A DNA stretch of 26,770 nucleotides, from NCBI GenBank assembly GCA_964501185.1, contig CAZCRT010000035.1:1-26770 (forward strand), written 5' to 3'. Below the pieces are notes generated by a model, which was given only the letters and a program-made list of their open reading frames with translations, searched no databases and had not been told where the DNA came from. Numbering within the stretch: the stretch's first letter is position 1; every line of letters starts with the position of its first letter. The DNA comes from BS150m-G50 sp964501185 [NCBI: uncultured Bacteroidia bacterium] (GTDB lineage: Bacteria > CAIWAD01 > BS150m-G50). Position numbers and translations under genes: made by a program. This document shows positions 22,866 to 26,770 of this stretch, in pieces.

Positions 22866-23516
22866 ATGCAAGCCCGTATAATGGTACTGGTAGCCCACGC
22901 AGATGATGAGAGTCTCGGCGTCGGTGGTTATGTTCCTCTCCTGGTCTCACGTGGGCATCAGGTTTCAATAGTTATTGCTTCGAACGGCCTGATCGATACA
23001 CGCGAGCAGGAGATGGACAACATCCCCGATGCCCGCCGGGCCTGCACTGTTCTGGGTGTTTCTGACCTGCACCTGCTCAATTTCCGGGATCAGCGTTTCG
23101 ATGAGTACGCTGTCGCAGATATTGCCAATGCTGTTTATGGACTTGAACTGAATCCGGATGTGATCATCACACACACTGACAGCGACCTGAACCGGGATCA
23201 CCGTATCATCAACGAAGTTGCCAAGATCGTCGGTCGACCCCGTAACAAACCGATCATGATGCTCGGTTGTGAAATACCGGTCACCAGCAACTGGAATGCT
23301 GCAACCTTCAAACCCAACTACTATGTCGATATCAGTGATACTATTGAGACAAAAATCACCGCTTTTTCCACTTACAGTAATGAACTGCAGGAATTCCCGA
23401 ACCCATGGTCGGTCGAGGGAATTCACACTCTGGCAAAGTTCCGCGGTATGGAAAGCGGGTTTCATCATGCAGAGGCATTCGAAGTAATCCGTCAGTTTGA
23501 CGCGATCAGCCTGTAA
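22866..23516 (+). CDS. PIG-L/LmbE-family N-acetylglucosaminyl deacetylase
   Basis: A 216-residue zinc-dependent deacetylase. The N-terminal motif VLVAHADDESLGVGG (7-21) corresponds to the family's H-P-D-D-E, with His11, Asp14 and the catalytic-base Asp13; the proline is replaced by alanine. The third zinc ligand is in HTDSDLNRDHRIINE near residues 102-116. Length and the C-terminal HAEAFEVIRQ end fit bacterial LmbE-like proteins. Family members deacetylate GlcNAc residues on lipids, thiols or nucleotide-linked sugars. Its excellent ribosome binding site AGGAGG (22857-22862) predicts strong translation. It ends 21 bases before the DegT gene, so the substrate is probably an intermediate of the same amino-sugar pathway or the lipid-linked first sugar. 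Confidence 0.88.
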   Translation: MQARIMVLVAHADDESLGVGGYVPLLVSRGHQVSIVIASNGLIDTREQEMDNIPDARRACTVLGVSDLHLLNFRDQRFDEYAVADIANAVYGLELNPDVIITHTDSDLNRDHRIINEVAKIVGRPRNKPIMMLGCEIPVTSNWNAATFKPNYYVDISDTIETKITAFSTYSNELQEFPNPWSVEGIHTLAKFRGMESGFHHAEAFEVIRQFDAISL

Positions 23517-23537
23517 TCTCAGCAGCAGGAAAAGCAA

Positions 23538-24692
23538 ATGGATACCGGTATGAATATTCCCTTTAATCGTCCATCGATAACTGAGCGGGAAATCGCAGAA
23601 GTTGTCGATACCCTGAAATCCGGCTGGATAACTACCGGGCCCCGCACCAAACGGTTTGAAGAGGAGTTTGCTGCATATTGCGGGGTCAGGCATGCCGTAG
23701 CGCTGAATTCCTGCACTGCTGCCATGCATCTGGCACTGTCCGCCATGAACCTGAAGCCAGGTGACGAGGTTATAACCACTCCATATACTTTTGCCGCTTC
23801 AGCAGAGGTGATTCTGTATCATGGGGCAAAACCGGTTTTTGTCGACATTGATCCGGCAACCTTCAATATCGATACGGATCTGATCGAGAACAGTATCACG
23901 GAGAAAACCCGTGTTCTGTTACCAGTACATATCGCCGGTTATCCAGCCGCAATGGATGAGATTATCCAGATTTCTGATCGACATAAGCTGAAAGTACTCG
24001 AGGATGCGGCACATGCCACTGAGACAATGTATCACAATCGAAAAGTTGGCTCTATCAGTGATGCAGCCGCCTTCAGTTTCTATGCCACCAAAAACCTGGC
24101 TACCGGTGAAGGTGGTATGCTCACAACGGATGATGACGCGATTGCGGAACGGGCACGCATCCTCAGCCTGCATGGTATGAGTCGTGATGCGTGGAAACGC
24201 TATCACAGCGGTGGCAGCTGGTATTACGAGATAGTAGCTCAGGGTTACAAGTATAATATGACCGATATACAGGCCGCCCTCGGCCTGGTGCAGCTTTCAA
24301 GGCTTGAAGAGATGCGTCAGCAGCGTCTGCGGATAGTGGAACGATTCAATGCGGTTCTCGGTGAACACAGTGAGTTCCTGTTGCCACCTGATGCTCCCGG
24401 CATCACTCATGCCTGGCATCTCTACCTGTTGCGGGTAAGACCGGAAACGACAGCTCATTCCCGGGATCAGATAATCGAAGAACTGATTAAAGCCGGGATT
24501 ACCCCTTCAGTTCATTTCATACCGTTACACCTGATGCCTCTCTACCGGGAACGTTTCAACTATCAGCCGGGTGATTTTCCCCGGTCGGAGCAGGTCTATG
24601 AAACGGAAATTTCTCTACCGCTTTATCCGGATCTGCAACCGGAGGAAGTGGATTATATCTGCGAACAGCTGATAAGGATAGTCTGTGGATAA
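23538..24692 (+). CDS. DegT/DnrJ/EryC1/StrS sugar aminotransferase (PglE-like)
   Basis: A 384-residue PLP-dependent aminotransferase acting on keto-sugar nucleotides. Typical blocks are GWITTGPRTKRFEEEFAAY, NSCTAAMHLAL, the PLP-phosphate and ring contacts in LEDAAHATET, and the catalytic Lys185 in FSFYATKNLATGEGGML. The C-terminal part has the TPSVHFIPLHLMPLY substrate block and full family length. The start at 23538 follows CAGGAAA at a suitable distance; an alternative ATG four codons later matches the start of the DegT relic at 21433. With the PglF-like dehydratase at 25617 and the PglC-like transferase next to it, the probable reaction is transamination of UDP-4-keto-6-deoxy-GlcNAc, though other keto-sugar substrates cannot be excluded. 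Confidence 0.93.
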   Translation: MDTGMNIPFNRPSITEREIAEVVDTLKSGWITTGPRTKRFEEEFAAYCGVRHAVALNSCTAAMHLALSAMNLKPGDEVITTPYTFAASAEVILYHGAKPVFVDIDPATFNIDTDLIENSITEKTRVLLPVHIAGYPAAMDEIIQISDRHKLKVLEDAAHATETMYHNRKVGSISDAAAFSFYATKNLATGEGGMLTTDDDAIAERARILSLHGMSRDAWKRYHSGGSWYYEIVAQGYKYNMTDIQAALGLVQLSRLEEMRQQRLRIVERFNAVLGEHSEFLLPPDAPGITHAWHLYLLRVRPETTAHSRDQIIEELIKAGITPSVHFIPLHLMPLYRERFNYQPGDFPRSEQVYETEISLPLYPDLQPEEVDYICEQLIRIVCG

Positions 24693-25308
24693 CTGGACCC
24701 CATTTACAGGCGGCTCCCTCTTCATCAAACGCACCTTTGACCTGGTTTCGGCCGGTCTGGTGTTAATACTGACATCTCCTCTGTTACTTGCAAGTATGCT
24801 GGTTGTGAAACTGTCATCTGCCGGTCCTGTTTTTTTTCTACAGACCAGAGTAGGGCGCCATGGCAGGGAATTCAGTATTATCAAATTCCGGACCATGCGA
24901 CAGGAAGCGGGGAGTGCCATCACCATTGGTGAGGACAGGCGGATCACCTGGGCCGGCCGTATGTTGCGGCTGAGTAAACTGGATGAGCTCCCTCAGCTTA
25001 TTAATGTAATCCGGGGGGAAATGAGTGTTGTCGGCCCTCGCCCTGAAGTGCCTCATTATGTTTCATTGTGGAACAGCGAGCAGCGCCTGGTGCTCTCACT
25101 ACGTCCCGGTATGACTGACAGAGCCGCTCTCAAGTACCGTTATGAGTCCGACCTGCTGGCGAAAAGTGATGATCCGGAACGGACATACATCGAGGAGATC
25201 ATGCCGGACAAGTTACAGCTCAACCTGGAATACCTGGACAGGCAGAGCTTCTGGTACGATATCGGCCTGATCCTGCGCACACTGGCACGGATTTTTTCTT
25301 CCAGCTGA
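24685..25308 (+). CDS. initiating sugar-1-phosphate transferase (PglC/WcaJ-type monotopic PGT)
   Basis: A 207-residue bacterial sugar transferase that moves a sugar-1-phosphate from a UDP-sugar to undecaprenyl phosphate and so starts each repeat unit. It is the short monotopic form without the N-terminal multi-helix domain of WcaJ. The re-entrant membrane helix is at about residues 20-42 (LVSAGLVLILTSPLLLASML). The catalytic core follows: GPVFFLQTRVG, IIKFRTMR, LRLSKLDELPQLINVIRGE and VVGPRPEVPHY. It starts with GTG at 24685, inside the end of the DegT gene (8-base overlap). This coupling suggests that the aminotransferase product, possibly a bacillosamine-type sugar, is the substrate, as with campylobacter PglC. 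Confidence 0.93.
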   Translation: MDNWTPFTGGSLFIKRTFDLVSAGLVLILTSPLLLASMLVVKLSSAGPVFFLQTRVGRHGREFSIIKFRTMRQEAGSAITIGEDRRITWAGRMLRLSKLDELPQLINVIRGEMSVVGPRPEVPHYVSLWNSEQRLVLSLRPGMTDRAALKYRYESDLLAKSDDPERTYIEEIMPDKLQLNLEYLDRQSFWYDIGLILRTLARIFSSS

Positions 25309-25616
25309 TATCACAACCTGTAATGCAGGGCAGCAACCTGCTGCAATCACAGTGCAGTATCACCACCACCTCCCGGCCATTTTTGTGAATAACGAAGTAC
25401 TATCTGCCGATGATAGTACTGTTGGATAACTGTTGCTGTCCGGAGAAACAGCTGGTTGAAACCTGCTGGGTTGCCGGAATATTTCCCGGCATGTTTAGAA
25501 GTTGACAGCAGCTTTTCTTTGTATGTGAGGAGTGATTGCAGTTGATTATTTAGCTCGTGCCGGAAAATGGTCAGCCATATTATGCAGCCAGAGAGTAACC
25601 AGAAGAGATTCAGCAG
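25309..25616 (+). other. 308-bp intergenic region with several inverted repeats
   Basis: The only sizeable gap in the cluster after the leader. No supportable gene is present on either strand. It contains GCAGCA-ACC-TGCTGC (330-344 within the 25 kb block, that is 25330-25344), a perfect 9-bp inverted repeat at 25396-25420, and an imperfect TGCCGGAA/TTCCCGGCA hairpin near 25474-25494. TTGACA at 25502-25507 is a perfect -35 hexamer, but I find no convincing -10 at the right distance. The region may hold a promoter for the dehydratase gene, or mark an mRNA processing or attenuation point. No T-run follows any hairpin, so no intrinsic terminator is called. Confidence 0.5.
25396..25420 (+). repeat. 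perfect 9-bp inverted repeat (hairpin or operator)
   Basis: AGTACTATC at 25396-25404 is the exact reverse complement of GATAGTACT at 25412-25420, with a 7-base spacer. It lies about 200 bases upstream of the dehydratase start. The stem is AT-rich and lacks a following T tract, which speaks against a terminator. A dyad-symmetric regulator site is an alternative to an RNA hairpin. Confidence 0.5.
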
Positions 25617-26770
25617 ATGTTAAGATTCATCAATAACTTCCGCGAAAGCAGAACCCGCATACTTCTGCTGGTTGCAGACCTGCTGGTTTCTGTCTTTGGT
25701 TTGACGATAGCATTTGTCATTCTGTTCCAGGGTAGTATTGGTGATCAGACAGGCACAATATTCTACACGATTATCATCGCGCTGCTCGTACGGTTACTGG
25801 TATTCAGTAATTCCCGTCTCTATAGCGGTATAATGAAGTATGCCAGTATCGATGACCTGCGGACTATCTTCCTGACAGCTTCCCTCGGTACAATCGGTAT
25901 CATGGTTGTGCTGTTTTTCCTGGAACGGTGGGATGGCTTTCCCCGCTATGTACTGGTAATCGACTGGTTACTGAATATTATCTTCATCGGTGGAATCCGC
26001 TTTTTCGTCCGCATGTTACGTAACTACAGCAAACAGCAGTCAGCCGAAGCTATCAGCATACTGGTAGTTGGCGCTGGTGATACCGGTGAGATGCTGGTTC
26101 GAGAGCTGCAGATCAACCCCCGGTTGAACTATACTGCTGTCGGTTTTGTCGATGATGATCCCACAAAGTTCCGTAAACGGATTCACGGTGTACCGGTACT
26201 CGGTGTGATCGAAGAGATGACGATTATTATCAGCCGTCTGCAGGTGGAAGAGGTGTTCATCGCTATTCCATCAGCGGACGCAGAAATTATCCGCAGCATC
26301 GTTGAGCATTGCCGCACCGCCGGTGTCAAGTTCCGTCGTGTTCCGGCTGTGCGTGAACTGATTTCCGGTGCCGTTTCAATATCGCAGCTCCGGGAAGTGC
26401 AGCTGGAAGATCTCCTGGGCCGGCCACCTGTGAAACTGGACCTGCAGCAGATCGGCAGTTTCCTGCGGGGTAAGACTGTATTGATTACCGGTGCTGCCGG
26501 TTCAATCGGTTCTGAGCTCTGTCGCCAGATCCAGGGTTTTGAACCGGCACGGATGGTATTTTTCGATCACTCCGAGAATGGCCTCTACCACCTGATGAAC
26601 GATTTCAAGTCTCTGGGCAAAACCCTCAATCTCTTTCCTATCGTCGGCAGCATAACCGATGCTTTCCGTGTCCGTCAGGTCTTCGAAGAGTATCATCCTG
26701 AAGTTGTCTTCCATGCCGCCGCTCATAAACATGTACCTATGATGGAGTTCAATCGTCGTGAGGCGGTTTT
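25617..26770 (+). CDS. membrane-bound nucleotide-sugar 4,6-dehydratase, FlaA1/PglF/CapD type (3' end beyond window)
   Basis: The reading frame is open from ATG 25617 to the window edge (384 codons), so the protein is incomplete at its C-terminus; full-length members have about 600-650 residues. The first ~110 residues form four hydrophobic segments. A CoA-binding-like Rossmann domain follows (ILVVGAGDTGEMLVREL, about residues 148-164), then EVQLEDLLGRPPVKLD and the catalytic SDR domain starting at KTVLITGAAGSIGSELCRQI. The visible part ends after VVFHAAAHKHVPMMEFN. These are diagnostic for the PglF/WbpM/CapD family, which converts UDP-GlcNAc to UDP-4-keto-6-deoxy sugars at the membrane. The catalytic triad region lies outside the window. 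The start is supported by AGAAGAGA about 8-15 bases upstream. It follows the large intergenic gap, so it may have its own promoter. Confidence 0.93.
   Translation, partial: MLRFINNFRESRTRILLLVADLLVSVFGLTIAFVILFQGSIGDQTGTIFYTIIIALLVRLLVFSNSRLYSGIMKYASIDDLRTIFLTASLGTIGIMVVLFFLERWDGFPRYVLVIDWLLNIIFIGGIRFFVRMLRNYSKQQSAEAISILVVGAGDTGEMLVRELQINPRLNYTAVGFVDDDPTKFRKRIHGVPVLGVIEEMTIIISRLQVEEVFIAIPSADAEIIRSIVEHCRTAGVKFRRVPAVRELISGAVSISQLREVQLEDLLGRPPVKLDLQQIGSFLRGKTVLITGAAGSIGSELCRQIQGFEPARMVFFDHSENGLYHLMNDFKSLGKTLNLFPIVGSITDAFRVRQVFEEYHPEVVFHAAAHKHVPMMEFNRREAV

Noticed and set aside
22965-23729. Long antisense open frame of 254 codons across the PIG-L and DegT genes
   Set aside because: It lies opposite two genes with clear family motifs, has no ribosome binding site or recognisable domain, and is explained by codon bias of the + strand genes.
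25330-25344. GCAGCA-ACC-TGCTGC as a rho-independent terminator after the sugar transferase
   Set aside because: The stem is only 6 bp and no T-run follows it.
1-26770. CRISPR arrays, tRNA or rRNA genes, phage or plasmid functions
   Set aside because: None seen by eye; no regularly spaced direct repeats, no tRNA-like cloverleaf segments and no integrase other than the IS3 relic.

Overview
The window is one long, one-directional exopolysaccharide or capsule biosynthesis locus. All convincing genes are on the + strand, mostly with stop/start overlaps or gaps of a few bases. A lipoprotein outer-membrane exporter (Wza/GumB type), a chain-length determinant, a Wzy/O-antigen-ligase-like membrane protein and another lipoprotein indicate a diderm (Gram-negative-type) bacterium. 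I cannot place the phylum from sequence alone.

Layout. Positions 1-560 hold decayed IS3-family insertion sequence remains. Positions 552-959 are gene-free leader DNA with a 9-bp inverted repeat. Positions 960-5281 encode the export and polymerisation machinery: OPX lipoprotein, polysaccharide co-polymerase, a CpsD-like ATPase with a degenerate P-loop, and a Wzy-like polymerase/ligase. Positions 5292-8470 encode a parallel beta-helix lipoprotein and a heparinase II/III-type lyase. Positions 8467-13113 hold two GT4 glycosyltransferases followed by WbpA and WbpP, which together would supply UDP-GlcNAcA/UDP-GalNAcA. Positions 13110-21436 are an assembly and decoration block: a CapK/PaaK-like adenylating enzyme, two NodB-type deacetylases, a GNAT acyltransferase and three more GT4 enzymes. 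Positions 21842-26770 hold a second GNAT, a PIG-L deacetylase, a DegT aminotransferase, a PglC/WcaJ-type initiating phosphoglycosyltransferase and, after a 308-bp gap, the start of a membrane-bound FlaA1/PglF-type nucleotide-sugar dehydratase cut by the window edge.

How it may work (inference). The last three enzymes match the logic of UDP-4-amino-4,6-dideoxy-GlcNAc synthesis and its transfer to undecaprenyl phosphate. The five GT4 enzymes extend the unit with sugars that include N-acetylated uronic acids. The GNATs, deacetylases and CapK-like enzyme decorate it. Wzy, PCP and OPX polymerise and export it, and the lyase and beta-helix protein trim or modify the uronate-containing polymer. No Wzx flippase is visible in the window.

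The locus carries signs of gene turnover. These are an internally deleted IS3 remnant, the last ~30 codons of a hexapeptide-repeat acetyltransferase (18842-18983), and a composite scar (21433-21799) in which a frameshifted DegT N-terminus abuts the tail of an apparent membrane GT2 glycosyltransferase. A shift from lower GC (about 15.8-20.1 kb) to higher GC (after about 21.8 kb) falls near that scar. I see no tRNA, rRNA, CRISPR array or clear intrinsic terminator.
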